Positions 45,141-54,357 of a stretch of DNA of 64,000 bases are shown here, one piece after another. Source of the stretch: Myxococcus fulvus (lineage in GTDB: Bacteria; Myxococcota; Myxococcia; Myxococcales; Myxococcaceae); the NCBI RefSeq assembly GCF_900111765.1, contig NZ_FOIB01000011.1, positions 124,001 to 188,000 of the forward strand, read 5' to 3'. The stretch's first letter is position 1, and the number at the start of each line of letters is the position of its first letter. The position numbers and the translations under genes are program-made. The notes beneath the pieces were generated by a model. The model was given only the letters and a program-made list of their open reading frames with translations, was not told the origin of the DNA and did no database searches.

Positions 45141-46629
45141 GACGCACCTCCGGAAGGCGAGGGCGCGGTCCCGGGTCCGCGGCCCACAGGTGTTGCGCGG
45201 CGTAGGCCCGCCAGGGCCGCCAGGGCTCCGCGCGTCGCAGCAGCGCCTCGGGCGTGGGGCGCGCGCCTTCGTCCGTGGCCGCGCTCCTCAAGAGCGCCAC
45301 GTCGCTCGCGGGGAACGCGTCCGTCTCGCGCAGCGCGCGCAGGGCGATGTACTGCGCGGTCCACTCGCCCACGCCGCGGATGGAGCGCAGCCGCGCGATG
45401 CCCTCCTCGACGGTGCCGAACGGCTGGAACAGCAGCGGGTCCGCCAGCGCCGCCTCGGCCATGGCCTTGAGGGCCGCCTTGCGCGCGGACGGCATGCCCA
45501 GCGCGCCCAGGTCCGCGCGGGCCATTCGCTCCGGTGACGGGAACACCCGCGTCAGCCCCGTGGGCAGTCCCTCCACAGGCGCCTCGGAGCACAGCGCCAC
45601 CAGTCGCCCCGCAAGCCCGCGAGCCGCCACCACCGTCACCTGCTGGCCCAGGATGGCGCGCACCGCCAGCTCGAACCCGTCCCAAGCGCCCGGCGCCCGC
45701 AAGCCAGGCCGCTGCGCCACGAGGCCCGCGAGGAACGGGTCTTTCGACAGGTGCTCGCCAATCGCCTCGATGTCCGCGCCCACGTCGAACACGCGCCGCA
45801 CGCGCGCGACGATGGCCGGCAGCGACTGCACGCGCGCGAAGCGGATGCACACCACCAGGTTGTTGCGCCCTGGCTCGTGCGACACCTCGACCGTCCCCAC
45901 GGCGCCGTCCTGGGACACGGTGCGCAGGTAGCTCGTGCCGTGCACGCGCTCCACGCCCTCGATGGCGCGCGCGGAGAGGTAGGCGAGCATCGCGGCCCAG
46001 TCATACGGAGGCCGGTAGCGCAGCCGCAGCGTCACGCCCGCGTCCGCGGGCTCCTCGCTCATGCTCTTGCGGCGCAGCGCGCCTGGAGCCCGCTGGTAGA
46101 GCGCCTGGAAGGTCTCGTTGAACCGGCGGATGCTGCCGAAGCCCGAAGCCAGCGCCACCTGGGACAGCGGCATGCGCGTCTCCTGGATGAGCTGCTTGGC
46201 GAAGAGCACGCGCCGCGTCTGCGCCACGGCCACCGGCGTCGCGCCCAGGTGCTGTTTGAACAGGCGGCGCAGCTGCCGGTCTCCCACGCCCAGCCGCTCC
46301 GCCAGCGCGTCCACGCCCGCCTCGCCTCCGTCCAGCGCGCCCTCCGCGATGAGCGCGAGCGCGCGCGACACGGTGTTGGACGTGCCCCGCCACGAGGCCA
46401 GGTCCGGCGCCGTCTCCGGGCGGCAGCGCAGGCACGGCCGGAAGCCCTCCTCCTGCGCGGCGGCGGCCGACGCGTGGAACGTGCAGTTCTCCTTCTTCGG
46501 CGTGCGGGCCGGGCAGACAGGGCGGCAGTAGATGCCCGTGGACGTCACCCCGACGAAGAGTCGGCCGTCGAAGCGGGCATCCCGCGACTGGAGCGCGCGG
46601 TAGCAGGCGTCGGTGTCGAGCAGGTCCAT
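45133..46629 (-). CDS. alkA: Ada-AlkA fusion: transcriptional regulator and 3-methyladenine DNA glycosylase II
   Basis: A 498-residue three-part protein. The Ada-type zinc domain has the Cys set in GIYCRPVCPARTPKKENC and FRPCLRCRPE; its Cys accepts methyl from phosphotriesters and switches on the regulon. An AraC-type helix-turn-helix region follows (RLGVGDRQLRRLFKQHLG and SGFGSIRRFNETFQ). The C-terminal AlkA glycosylase has RAILGQQVTVVAA and the helix-hairpin-helix RSIRGVGEWTAQYIALRAL, with the catalytic Asp in FPASDVALL. ATG at 46629 gives the common family start DLLDTDACYRALQSRD; an ATG at 46680 is possible. It should control its own operon with ogt. Confidence 0.93.
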   Translation of the reverse strand: MDLLDTDACYRALQSRDARFDGRLFVGVTSTGIYCRPVCPARTPKKENCTFHASAAAAQEEGFRPCLRCRPETAPDLASWRGTSNTVSRALALIAEGALDGGEAGVDALAERLGVGDRQLRRLFKQHLGATPVAVAQTRRVLFAKQLIQETRMPLSQVALASGFGSIRRFNETFQALYQRAPGALRRKSMSEEPADAGVTLRLRYRPPYDWAAMLAYLSARAIEGVERVHGTSYLRTVSQDGAVGTVEVSHEPGRNNLVVCIRFARVQSLPAIVARVRRVFDVGADIEAIGEHLSKDPFLAGLVAQRPGLRAPGAWDGFELAVRAILGQQVTVVAARGLAGRLVALCSEAPVEGLPTGLTRVFPSPERMARADLGALGMPSARKAALKAMAEAALADPLLFQPFGTVEEGIARLRSIRGVGEWTAQYIALRALRETDAFPASDVALLRSAATDEGARPTPEALLRRAEPWRPWRAYAAQHLWAADPGPRPRLPEVRHG

Positions 46630-46772
46630 GCCCCGGACAGTGTCATCCGCGCGCCCCGCACGCTCGCGGTTTTCGGACATGAATGGCCCGACCCGCCGCT
46701 GCCTTTCCTGGCGGACACCGCCCGGCTAGGCTCACGCGGTCAGGCCTGCCATGGGCCTTGGGGGAGCACGAC

Positions 46773-48119
46773 ATGATCATCGTCTACCAGTCCTTGGAAT
46801 CCACCGGGAAGAAGGAGGACTCCCTGGGGACGGCGCTCATGGGCAACTCGTTCAAGCACGGCGCCCAGTCCAACGTGGAGGAGATCTACCCGCTGGACAA
46901 CAACCAGACGCTGACCTTCCAGACGCCGGTCTATGACCTCCTCGCGAAGAAGATGACCTTCCCCTCGTCGACGATTCAGTTCGCGACGCAGGCCGAGTCG
47001 AAGAGTCTCTCGTCCCGCTACGACAAGGAGCGCAAGGAGCCGGGCGAGGGCAAGGCGCTGCTCTTGAGCTTCATGAAGGGCGTCATCGACACCATCACGA
47101 AGAGCGTGATGAACCGGACGCGCTCCAGGGGAGAGCTCCCCAGCGTGCGCCTGCCGGACATCATCGTGTTGGGCGAGGCCTTCACGACGGACCTGCTCAA
47201 GGACCTGGGGGTGAGCTCCGTGGGGGGCTATCGGGTCGTCACGGGGATGAACCCCACGGGGGACTCACGCCACCGCTTCACCGTCCTCTTGCGCGAGGAC
47301 CTGAACCTCCGCGACAGCGACATCGAGATGTTCCCGTACACGCTCACGTCCAACGACAACAAGGACGAGCAGGCCCGCTGCGTCATCCTCCGGGTCATGG
47401 GCTGGCTGATGGCCTTCGTTCACACGCCCAACGCCATCTGCAAGGACAGCACGCGGGTCATCAAGTATCTGGCGAACAACGCCAAGAACGTCACCACGCA
47501 GGAGAAGCTCGACCTGGTGATGGGCGACACCAATCAGCCCACGAGCGACTTCGTCCGCAGCACCCTGAAGAATCAGCTCGGCGGTGAGGACTGGGTGTCG
47601 AGCGTGCTCGACGACAAGCAGGAGCTCGTCGGCTTCGGCGGGCACAACGTGTTCAGCATCTCGGGCACGAACAGCACCTTCAAGACGCACTTCGACATCG
47701 CCTGCACGCCACACATGACGGCGGTGGTCCGCGACGGGAAGGTACTCGGGTTCGACGAGAACGACTCCAAGGCGAACCCGGCGTTCGTCTTCCACGGGCT
47801 GACGGACAAGTTCACCGAGCTCGAGGGCAAGGCCTACGCCTACAGCGACCACAACGGCGTCATCGTCGAGGTGCTCCGCCAGAAGTCGGTCTACGCGCAG
47901 CGTGAGAAGAAGCGCAAGGAGGAGCGCTGCTCGGACTGCCGGCGCCCGCTGACGGCGCTGGACCAGATGGCGGGCAGGCACCTGACGTGTCGCTACGCGC
48001 CCCTGGCCCTGCGGTGGACCCCGCTCGACGGCGAGGAAAACGATGACGAGCAGCCCGAGCGCCAGTTCAAGAAGCGCAAGCCCGAGCCGCCTCCCGACAA
48101 CGGCCTCGGCAACGGCTGA
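46773..48119 (+). CDS. EEP-superfamily (DNase I-like) protein with CCHC knuckle and basic tail
   Basis: A 448-residue protein without a signal peptide; GGGGGAG lies eight bases before the ATG. I do not know a named family for it, but the endonuclease/exonuclease/phosphatase motifs occur in order. They are Glu135 in PDIIVLGEAF, His217 in FVHTPNA, Asp252 and Asn254 in VMGDTNQP, Asp308 in THFDI, and Asp359-His360 in SDHNGVIVEV. After the fold there is a possible zinc knuckle (C386-x2-C389-x13-H403-x2-C406) and a tail with KKRK (433-436). The first 110 residues form an unrecognised domain. Such folds include DNases, CdtB toxins and phosphatases. It is divergent from ada/alkA and may act on nucleic acid (inference). 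Confidence 0.68.
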   Translation: MIIVYQSLESTGKKEDSLGTALMGNSFKHGAQSNVEEIYPLDNNQTLTFQTPVYDLLAKKMTFPSSTIQFATQAESKSLSSRYDKERKEPGEGKALLLSFMKGVIDTITKSVMNRTRSRGELPSVRLPDIIVLGEAFTTDLLKDLGVSSVGGYRVVTGMNPTGDSRHRFTVLLREDLNLRDSDIEMFPYTLTSNDNKDEQARCVILRVMGWLMAFVHTPNAICKDSTRVIKYLANNAKNVTTQEKLDLVMGDTNQPTSDFVRSTLKNQLGGEDWVSSVLDDKQELVGFGGHNVFSISGTNSTFKTHFDIACTPHMTAVVRDGKVLGFDENDSKANPAFVFHGLTDKFTELEGKAYAYSDHNGVIVEVLRQKSVYAQREKKRKEERCSDCRRPLTALDQMAGRHLTCRYAPLALRWTPLDGEENDDEQPERQFKKRKPEPPPDNGLGNG

Positions 48120-48140
48120 CGCGCCTGCCTGAACGCACGA

Positions 48141-48173
48141 AGGGCCTCCCACCGGCGAACGGTGAGAGGCCCT
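48141..48173. terminator. Hairpin between convergent EEP gene and cbs
   Basis: AGGGCCTC-C-CACCG pairs with CGGTG-A-GAGGCCCT around a GCGAA loop (48141-48173). It lies between the two stop codons and can serve both strands, though T-runs are weak. Confidence 0.6.
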
Positions 48174-48208
48174 CCTGATGCGACGGCGGTGCCCTTTGGG
48201 CGCGCGCG

Positions 48209-49576
48209 TCAGGCCGCGGTGCGGTGCAGGAAGTCGATGAGGTCGATCTTCGTGACGATGGCGACCACCTTCTCGCCGTCCTTCACGACGGCCACGTTGT
48301 CCTGGGCGAACACCTCGCGCAGCCGCGCGATGCTCGTGTCCAGCGACAGCGCGCCCTGCAGCGGCGCGACGATGGCGTCGATGCTGTCGGCGAACTTCAC
48401 CTTCCCGGCGACCAGCGCGTTGAGCAAATCGTACTCGTGCACCATGCCCACCGCGCGGCCGTCCTCGGTGACGACGGGCATCTGGCTGATGCCATGGCCG
48501 CGCATCGTCTCCACGACCTGGTCCACCCGGTCGCCCTTGCGCGCCGTCTTCACGTCGCGCTGCTTGCTGCCCAGGATGTCGCGCACGGTGCCCGTGCCCT
48601 TGTCCTCGGCGAAGCCGTTGTCGCGCATCCACTCGTCCGAGTGGAACTTGCTGATGTAGCTGCTGCCGGAGTCGGGCAGCACCACGACGATGGTCTTCCC
48701 CTTGCCCACTTCCTTCGCCAGCTGCACGGCCACGTGCACCGCGGCGCCGGAGGAGCCACCCGCGAAGATGCCCTCCTCGCGCGCCAGCCGGCGGGCGGCG
48801 GCGAAGCACTGGCGGTCATCCACCTGGCGCACGTCGTCCACGACCTTGAAGTCCATGGCGCCGCACAGCATGTCCTCGCCGATGCCTTCCACCTTGTAGA
48901 CGTGCGGCTCGGTCAGCTTGCCCGTCTTGAAGTAGCCCTCGTAGACGGAGCCCTCCGGGTCCACGCCCACGTTCTTCAGGCCGGGGATCTTCTCCTTGAG
49001 GAACTTGCCGGCGCCGCTCATCGTCCCGCCCGTGCCCAGGCCGGAGACGAAGTAGTCCACCTTGCCGCCCGTCTGCTCGAAAATCTCCGGGCCGGTGAGG
49101 GAGTAGTGCGCCTCGATGTTGTCGGGGTTGTGGTACTGGTTCAGCATGAACGCGCCCGGCGTCTCACGGTGCAGGCGCTTGGCCGTCTCGTAATAGCTGC
49201 GCGGGTCCTCGGCCGGCACGTTCGTCGGCGTCACCACCACCTGCGCGCCCAGCGCCTTCAGGCGGTTGATCTTCTCCAGGGACATCTTGTCCGGCATGGT
49301 GAAGATGCACTTGTAGCCCTTCACCGCTGCCGCCAGCGCCACGCCCATGCCGGTGTTGCCGGACGTGTTCTCCACGATGGTGCCGCCGGGCTTGAGCTTC
49401 CCCTCCCGCTCGGCCTTCTCGATGATGTACAGCGCCATGCGGTCCTTGATGGACGCGCCGGGGTTCATGAACTCGCACTTCACGAGCACGGTCGCGTCGT
49501 TGGGACCGACGAGCTTGTTGAGCTTGACGAGCGGCGTGTTGCCAATCGCGCTGAGGATGTTGTCGTGGATGTCCAT
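48209..49576 (-). CDS. cbs: Cystathionine beta-synthase (PLP fold plus CBS pair)
   Basis: A 455-residue enzyme. The PLP domain has Lys44 in GASIKDRMA, the substrate loop NTSGNTGMG and the phosphate-binding GLGTGGTMSG. The C-terminal CBS-domain pair covers residues about 340-455. This architecture is that of cystathionine beta-synthase, which condenses serine and homocysteine; the CBS pair is usually regulatory. Cysteine synthases lack the CBS pair, so the beta-synthase reading is favoured. A promoter is visible 37 bases upstream of the start, and GGAAG precedes the ATG. A cystathionine gamma-family enzyme is encoded at 32876-34021. Confidence 0.93.
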   Translation of the reverse strand: MDIHDNILSAIGNTPLVKLNKLVGPNDATVLVKCEFMNPGASIKDRMALYIIEKAEREGKLKPGGTIVENTSGNTGMGVALAAAVKGYKCIFTMPDKMSLEKINRLKALGAQVVVTPTNVPAEDPRSYYETAKRLHRETPGAFMLNQYHNPDNIEAHYSLTGPEIFEQTGGKVDYFVSGLGTGGTMSGAGKFLKEKIPGLKNVGVDPEGSVYEGYFKTGKLTEPHVYKVEGIGEDMLCGAMDFKVVDDVRQVDDRQCFAAARRLAREEGIFAGGSSGAAVHVAVQLAKEVGKGKTIVVVLPDSGSSYISKFHSDEWMRDNGFAEDKGTGTVRDILGSKQRDVKTARKGDRVDQVVETMRGHGISQMPVVTEDGRAVGMVHEYDLLNALVAGKVKFADSIDAIVAPLQGALSLDTSIARLREVFAQDNVAVVKDGEKVVAIVTKIDLIDFLHRTAA

Positions 49577-49934
49577 CGCGGCTTCCAGAAAAAAGGGGGT
49601 TCGCGGCGCGTCTTATATGCCGCCCGCGCGGCCCGGTCGACAGCGGGAGACCATCTCCCCCGTCGGGGAGCAACAGTGTGCTCCCCGGGGGCCTTCCCCG
49701 CTGTGCTCATCCAGACCGTCCCTGGGGGTAGGCCGCTGTCCGGGCCTGCTCCGTGTGGGGGCGGCCGGCCTTCCGACGCGCCGCGACGGACCCGGGCGGG
49801 CGCCGTCGCGTACGTGACAGGCCGAGGGGCCAGGGGGCATCCGCCGCGTCCGGCCTTTGACGCGGAAAGTCGCCCCTCCCATACTCGCGGGCCATCTTCC
49901 TCTCGAAGATCCCCATTTGGAGAACCCCGTCGAT
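49577..49934. other. Divergent intergenic region between cbs and amgK
   Basis: 358 bases with no supported gene. It holds the minus-strand promoter of cbs (49613-49641) and the leader of the rightward kinase gene. Short open frames here have no family features. Confidence 0.6.
49613..49641 (-). promoter_or_regulatory. Promoter of cbs
   Basis: On the minus strand TCGACC (49641-49636) is followed after exactly 17 bases by TATAAG (49618-49613). The predicted start of transcription is about 30 bases before the cbs ATG. The -10 box differs from consensus by one base. Confidence 0.6.
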
Positions 49935-50975
49935 ATGGAACTCGAGGCCGCCCTGCGCGACCAGGTGGGACAGGCCATTGGCCGTCCCGTACCCCAGGCT
50001 CCCATCAAGAAGCTGAAGGGAGACGCGAGCAACCGCTCGTACTACCGCGTCGGCGCACCCCCGGAGAGCTGGGTGGTGATGGAGATGCCGCTGGACGCGA
50101 CGAAGAAGAGCGAGGAGGCCACCAAGGGTGAGCCGCCCAAGGAGCTGCCCTTCGTCAACGTGCACCGCTACCTGGAGAAGCTGGGCGTGCGCGTGCCGCG
50201 CATCCTGCGCTACGACGAGCCGGCGGGGATGATGGTGCTCGAGGACCTGAGCGACATCACCTTCGAGTCCGCGCTGGAGGGCGGCAAGCACCGCGAGGCG
50301 CTCTACACCCGCGCGGTGGACCTGCTGGCGAAGCTGCGCGCCCAGGCGGAGAAGCACCAGGACCCGGACTGCCTGGCCTTCACGCGCGCGTTCGACGAGG
50401 ACCTGTACGACTGGGAGCTGCACCACTTCCGCGAGTGGGGCCTGGAGGCGTGGAGCGGCAAGAAGCCCACGGCCGAGGAGCGCGCCGAGCTGGACGCCAT
50501 CTTCCGCGACATCGCGAAGCAGCTGGCCGCCGCGCCCCGCGGCTTCACGCACCGCGACTACCAGAGCCGCAACATCATGGTGAAGGAGGGCGAGCTGGTG
50601 GTCATCGACTTCCAGGACGCGCTCCAGGGCCCGCGCCAGTACGACCTGGTGGCGCTGCTCCGCGACAGCTACGTGGAGTTGGACCGCGCGTTCGTGGACG
50701 CGATGCTGGACCGCTACATCGCCACGTTCCAGCAGGAGACGGGCGAGCGCATCGACCCGGTGGCGTTCAAGGCGTTCTTCGACCTGCTCACCGTGCAGCG
50801 CAAGCTGAAGGACGCGGGGCGCTTCGAGTTCATCAACCGCGTGAAGGGCAACCCGGGCTTCCTGGTGTCCATCCCGGCGTCGCTGCGCTACGTGCGCGAG
50901 GCGTTCCGGCACCGTCCGGAGCTCGCGAGGCTGCAGGCGCTGGTGGCGAAGTACGTTCCGGAGCTGGCCGCCTGA
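49935..50975 (+). CDS. amgK: Anomeric MurNAc/GlcNAc kinase-like phosphotransferase (AmgK-like)
   Basis: A 346-residue member of the aminoglycoside phosphotransferase superfamily. Nucleotide- and sugar-binding parts are GDASNRSYYRV at the N terminus, VVMEMPLDA, PFVNVHRYLEKLG, the catalytic THRDYQSRNIMV and the metal site VIDFQDA. In Pseudomonas AmgK phosphorylates the anomeric carbon of MurNAc and GlcNAc in peptidoglycan recycling, and the next gene is the nucleotidyltransferase MurU. The same pairing is seen here with a 28-base gap, so the assignment rests on both sequence and context. ATG at 49935 is preferred to 49857. Confidence 0.83.
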   Translation: MELEAALRDQVGQAIGRPVPQAPIKKLKGDASNRSYYRVGAPPESWVVMEMPLDATKKSEEATKGEPPKELPFVNVHRYLEKLGVRVPRILRYDEPAGMMVLEDLSDITFESALEGGKHREALYTRAVDLLAKLRAQAEKHQDPDCLAFTRAFDEDLYDWELHHFREWGLEAWSGKKPTAEERAELDAIFRDIAKQLAAAPRGFTHRDYQSRNIMVKEGELVVIDFQDALQGPRQYDLVALLRDSYVELDRAFVDAMLDRYIATFQQETGERIDPVAFKAFFDLLTVQRKLKDAGRFEFINRVKGNPGFLVSIPASLRYVREAFRHRPELARLQALVAKYVPELAA

Positions 50976-51003
50976 GTCGGGCACCGGGGGAGGGGAGGCG
51001 ACG

Positions 51004-52035
51004 ATGAAGGCGATGGTCCTCTGCGCGGGGCTGGGCACGCGGCTGCGTCCGCTGACGGAACGCTGGCCCAAGCCAGCGCTGCCGCTGTTGGGGCAGCCGC
51101 TCTTGCGCTACCACCTGGCGGTGCTGAAGGCCGCGGGCGTGACGGCGGTGGGCATCAACACGCACCACCTGCCGGACACGATGGAGGCGGTGGCGCGCGA
51201 GGAGTGCGCTCGCGCGGGGCTTCCGCTGCACGTCGTTCGCGAGCCCGTCATCCAGGGCACGGGTGGAGGCATCCGGGGCCTGAGGGACTTCCTCTCGGAC
51301 GGGGACTTCCTCGTCTTCAACGGCGACATCCTCTACCCGGTGGACCTGCGGCCCGTGGTCGCCATGCACCAGGCGTCCGGTGCGCTGGCGACCATGGTGC
51401 TGCAGCCCATGCCAGAGGGGGAGAAGTACGCGGCGGTGGAGCTGGACGGCGCGGGGCAGGTCCAGCGCATCGCGGGCCACGGCCCCGGGGGCGAGGGCCT
51501 GACGCCGTGGCACTTCACGGGTGTGCACGTGATGTCTCCGCGCGTCTTCGACTTCATGACGGCCGAGGGCCCCGAGGACATCAACCGCGAGGTCTACGTG
51601 CGCGCGATGTCGGCGGGGCAGGTGGTGCGGGGCGTCCGCGTGGATGGGTACTGGTCCGATTTGGGCACGCCGTCGCGCTACCTGGCCACGGTGCGTGACG
51701 TGCTCGCGGGGCAGGTGCGGCTGGAGTGGCTGGGCGCGGCCTCGCCGCTCGCGGGGACGGTGCGTGGGCCCGGCACGTCGTGGGCGCATCCGGAGGCGGA
51801 CGTGCGCGCCGCGCGAGTGGAGGGCCCCGCGTTCTTCGAGCGGGGTGTGTCGCTCGCGGAGGGGGTCGTCGTGGGCGCGGGCGTGTCGCTCGGCGCCGAG
51901 GTGAAGGTGGGCGCGGGGGCCCGGCTCAGCCGCGCCGCCGTGTTCGAGCGGACGGAGATTGCCCCGGGCGAGACGCTCGAGGAGGTCCTCGCCTGGAAGC
52001 AGCACCGGATTCCCGCGCCGCTCACGGGGCGCTGA
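51004..52035 (+). CDS. murU: MurU-like nucleotidyltransferase with C-terminal extension
   Basis: A 343-residue sugar-1-phosphate nucleotidyltransferase. The N-terminal signature AMVLCAGLGTRLRPLTERWP, KPALPLLGQPLL, the Asp in FNGDILYPVD and the YWSDLGTPSRYL motif are clear. In the AmgK-MurU recycling route the enzyme makes UDP-MurNAc from MurNAc-1-phosphate. MurU of Pseudomonas has about 220 residues; the extra 110 residues here look like a left-handed beta-helix tail (FFERGVSLAEGVVVGAGVSL), as in mannose-1-phosphate guanylyltransferases. A related sugar substrate is therefore possible. GGGAGG and GGAGG precede the ATG. Confidence 0.8.
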   Translation: MKAMVLCAGLGTRLRPLTERWPKPALPLLGQPLLRYHLAVLKAAGVTAVGINTHHLPDTMEAVAREECARAGLPLHVVREPVIQGTGGGIRGLRDFLSDGDFLVFNGDILYPVDLRPVVAMHQASGALATMVLQPMPEGEKYAAVELDGAGQVQRIAGHGPGGEGLTPWHFTGVHVMSPRVFDFMTAEGPEDINREVYVRAMSAGQVVRGVRVDGYWSDLGTPSRYLATVRDVLAGQVRLEWLGAASPLAGTVRGPGTSWAHPEADVRAARVEGPAFFERGVSLAEGVVVGAGVSLGAEVKVGAGARLSRAAVFERTEIAPGETLEEVLAWKQHRIPAPLTGR

Positions 52036-52452
52036 GTCCGCGACAGGCCGCCCGCGCGTCGGGATGACGCGTCCCGCGCGTGCGCGGCGCTCCTTCTCGC
52101 TCGACTGTCCTTCCCGAAAGAAGGGCGTGCCGCGCGCCAGCATGCGCGTCGTCGCGCCCGCTCGACCGCCCATCCCTGGGAGGTGACGTCGGCCTGCGTG
52201 AGCGTGCACGGGGGCGTCTGCCCGCCCGGCAGGGCTGCCGTGAGGAAGCGCTCCCTCCCAGGCGAGGCGTGGGCCATCACCCACCGACAGCGAGCCACCG
52301 CCAGCCCAGGCTGGCACCTCCCTCCAGCGGGGTCGGCGGGCAGGCGCAGGGCATTCTCCGACCGTCGCCGTCGAGCGTGCCACGCCTTACCGTTCCTCCG
52401 GGTGACTCGGTCGCGCGAGCGCGCGTTCGGCGCATGAGGGGAGGTCGGGGGA
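52036..52452. other. Intergenic region upstream of treZ
   Basis: 417 bases with no gene I can support. Open frames cross it (for example 52183-52437 on the plus strand) but have no recognisable domain or strong ribosome binding site. Some short GC-rich inverted repeats occur; no clear -10/-35 pair stands out. Confidence 0.55.
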
Positions 52453-54357
52453 ATGACGTGGCGAGGGACGTTGGGGGCCAGGCCCGTGGGGCAGGACGGC
52501 ACGCACTTTCGAGTCTGGGCGCCAAGCCGACGGATGGTCGAGGTCTCGGTCCAGGGCGCGGCGCGCCCGTTGCCCCTCGTCCGGGATGCACGAGGCTACT
52601 TCGAGGGTGTCCATCCGGTGCCGGTGGGCGCGCGGTACAAGTACCGGCTCGATGACCGCGAGGAGTTCCCCGACCCCGCCTCCCGCTTCCAGCCCGACGG
52701 GCCGCACGGCCACAGCGAGGTGGTGGACCCGTGGGCGCACGCGTGGAGCGACGGAGACTGGAAGGGGCTCACCTCCATGCGAGGACAGGTGCTGTACGAG
52801 CTGCACCTGGGCACCTTCACGCCCGAGGGCACGTACGCGGCAGCCATCGAGAAGCTGCCCCTGCTCGCGGAGCTGGGCATCACCTGTCTGGAGTTGATGC
52901 CGCTGCACACGTGTCCCGGCCGCTTCAACTGGGGCTATGACGGCGCGCAGCTCTTCGCGCCCCATCCCGCCTACGGCCGCCCCGAGTCGCTGCGAGCCTT
53001 CGTGGAGGCCGCGCACCGGCTGGGCATCGGCGTGGTGCTGGACGTCGTCTACAACCACCTGGGGCCGGACGGGAACTACCTGGCCCAGTACGCCCCCGGC
53101 TACTTCACGAAGAAGTACGAGAACGAGTGGGGCGAGCCGACGAACTTCGATGACGGCGAGCACGCGGGCCCCAGTCGCGAGTTCTTCGTCGAGAACGCGT
53201 GCGCGTGGATGGCCGAGTACCACTTCGATGGCCTGCGCCTGGACGCGACGCAGAGCCTCTACGACGACGGGCCCCGGCACATCGTCCAGGTCATCACCCA
53301 GGCGGCGCGCGAGGCGGCCGGCGGACGCGGGGTGCTCATCATCGCGGAGAACGAGCCGCAGGATGAGCTGTGCGTGCGCGCGCCGGAGCGCGGCGGCTGG
53401 GGCGCGGATGGGCTCTGGGTGGATGACTTCCACCACTCGGCCCGTGTCGCGGCCACCGGGCGCGCGGAGGCCTACCTGCAGGACTACCGAGGCAACGCGC
53501 AGGAGCTGTTGTCGTGCGTGCTGCGCAACTCGCTCTACCAGGGCCAGTACTACCGCTGGCAGAAGAAGGCCCGCGGCTGTCCCCTCTGGCGCGTGCCCGC
53601 GAGCGCGTGTGTCTTCTACCTCCAGAACCACGACCAGCTGGCCAACATGCTCGGAGGCCATCGGCTGCACCACGTGGGCGGCGAGCGCCGGGCGCGGGTG
53701 CTCACGATGCTGTGGCTCTTGTCGCCCCAGACGCCCATGTTCTTCATGGGGCAGGAGTGGTTCGCCAGCTCCCCGTTCCACTACTTCGTGGACCACAAGC
53801 CGGAGCTGCAGGCGGTGGTGCGCCAGGGACGCGACGCGTTCATCGGCCAGTTCGAGAGCGCGCGCCACGCCCTGGAGCGCGAGGGGTACGAGGAGCACGT
53901 GGATGAGCGGGCCTTCCGCCGCTCCCAGCTCGATTGGACGGAGCGGGAGCGCCGCGTGGGGCCGCTCACGCTGCACCGGGAGCTGCTCCGCCTGCGCCGC
54001 GAGGACCCGGTGCTCGCCCGGCAGGACGGCAGCCAGCTGATGGGGGCCGTCCTCTCCGAGAGCGCCTTCCTGCTGCGCTACCTGGGGGGCGACGAGGAGG
54101 GGGACCGGCTGCTGCTCGTCAACCTGGGGAGCGAGCTGGAGCTGTCTCCCTGCCCCGAGCCGTTGTTGGCCCCACCCCGGGATGAAGGGTGGCGTCTCGG
54201 ACTGTCCAGTGAAGAGGTTCGATTCGGAGGGACAGGCTCTTGCTCACTGGATTCACTGAGGGTCGAGACGTCGTGGCGCGTGCCGGGGATGACCGCCCTG
54301 TGGATGACGAGCGCTCGGGAGAGCAGGACCGGCCCCGGGCCTCGGATGGCAGGATGA
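52453..54357 (+). CDS. treZ: Malto-oligosyltrehalose trehalohydrolase
   Basis: A 634-residue GH13 enzyme that releases trehalose from maltooligosyl-trehalose. An N-terminal CBM48-like domain (FRVWAPSRRMVEVSVQG) precedes the barrel. The barrel has ELHLGTFTPEGTYAAAI, PGRFNWGYDGAQLFAPHPAYG and DVVYNHLGPDGNYL. The catalytic residues are Asp264 (LRLDATQ), Glu299 (IIAENEP) and Asp394 (QNHDQLAN). These sequence features are those of TreZ rather than glycogen branching enzyme. The partner synthase TreY is not in the window. The stop overlaps the start of the debranching-enzyme gene, so both belong to one alpha-glucan/trehalose operon. Confidence 0.92.
   Translation: MTWRGTLGARPVGQDGTHFRVWAPSRRMVEVSVQGAARPLPLVRDARGYFEGVHPVPVGARYKYRLDDREEFPDPASRFQPDGPHGHSEVVDPWAHAWSDGDWKGLTSMRGQVLYELHLGTFTPEGTYAAAIEKLPLLAELGITCLELMPLHTCPGRFNWGYDGAQLFAPHPAYGRPESLRAFVEAAHRLGIGVVLDVVYNHLGPDGNYLAQYAPGYFTKKYENEWGEPTNFDDGEHAGPSREFFVENACAWMAEYHFDGLRLDATQSLYDDGPRHIVQVITQAAREAAGGRGVLIIAENEPQDELCVRAPERGGWGADGLWVDDFHHSARVAATGRAEAYLQDYRGNAQELLSCVLRNSLYQGQYYRWQKKARGCPLWRVPASACVFYLQNHDQLANMLGGHRLHHVGGERRARVLTMLWLLSPQTPMFFMGQEWFASSPFHYFVDHKPELQAVVRQGRDAFIGQFESARHALEREGYEEHVDERAFRRSQLDWTERERRVGPLTLHRELLRLRREDPVLARQDGSQLMGAVLSESAFLLRYLGGDEEGDRLLLVNLGSELELSPCPEPLLAPPRDEGWRLGLSSEEVRFGGTGSCSLDSLRVETSWRVPGMTALWMTSARESRTGPGPRMAG

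Noticed and set aside
52183..52437. Small plus-strand gene (84 residues) upstream of treZ
   Set aside because: No ribosome binding site, no domain, and Arg-rich composition typical of random frames in high-GC DNA.
54240..54353. Longer N terminus for the debranching enzyme
   Set aside because: It would overlap treZ by over 100 bases and adds an unconserved Asp/Arg stretch. The ATG at 54354 forms the usual four-base overlap.
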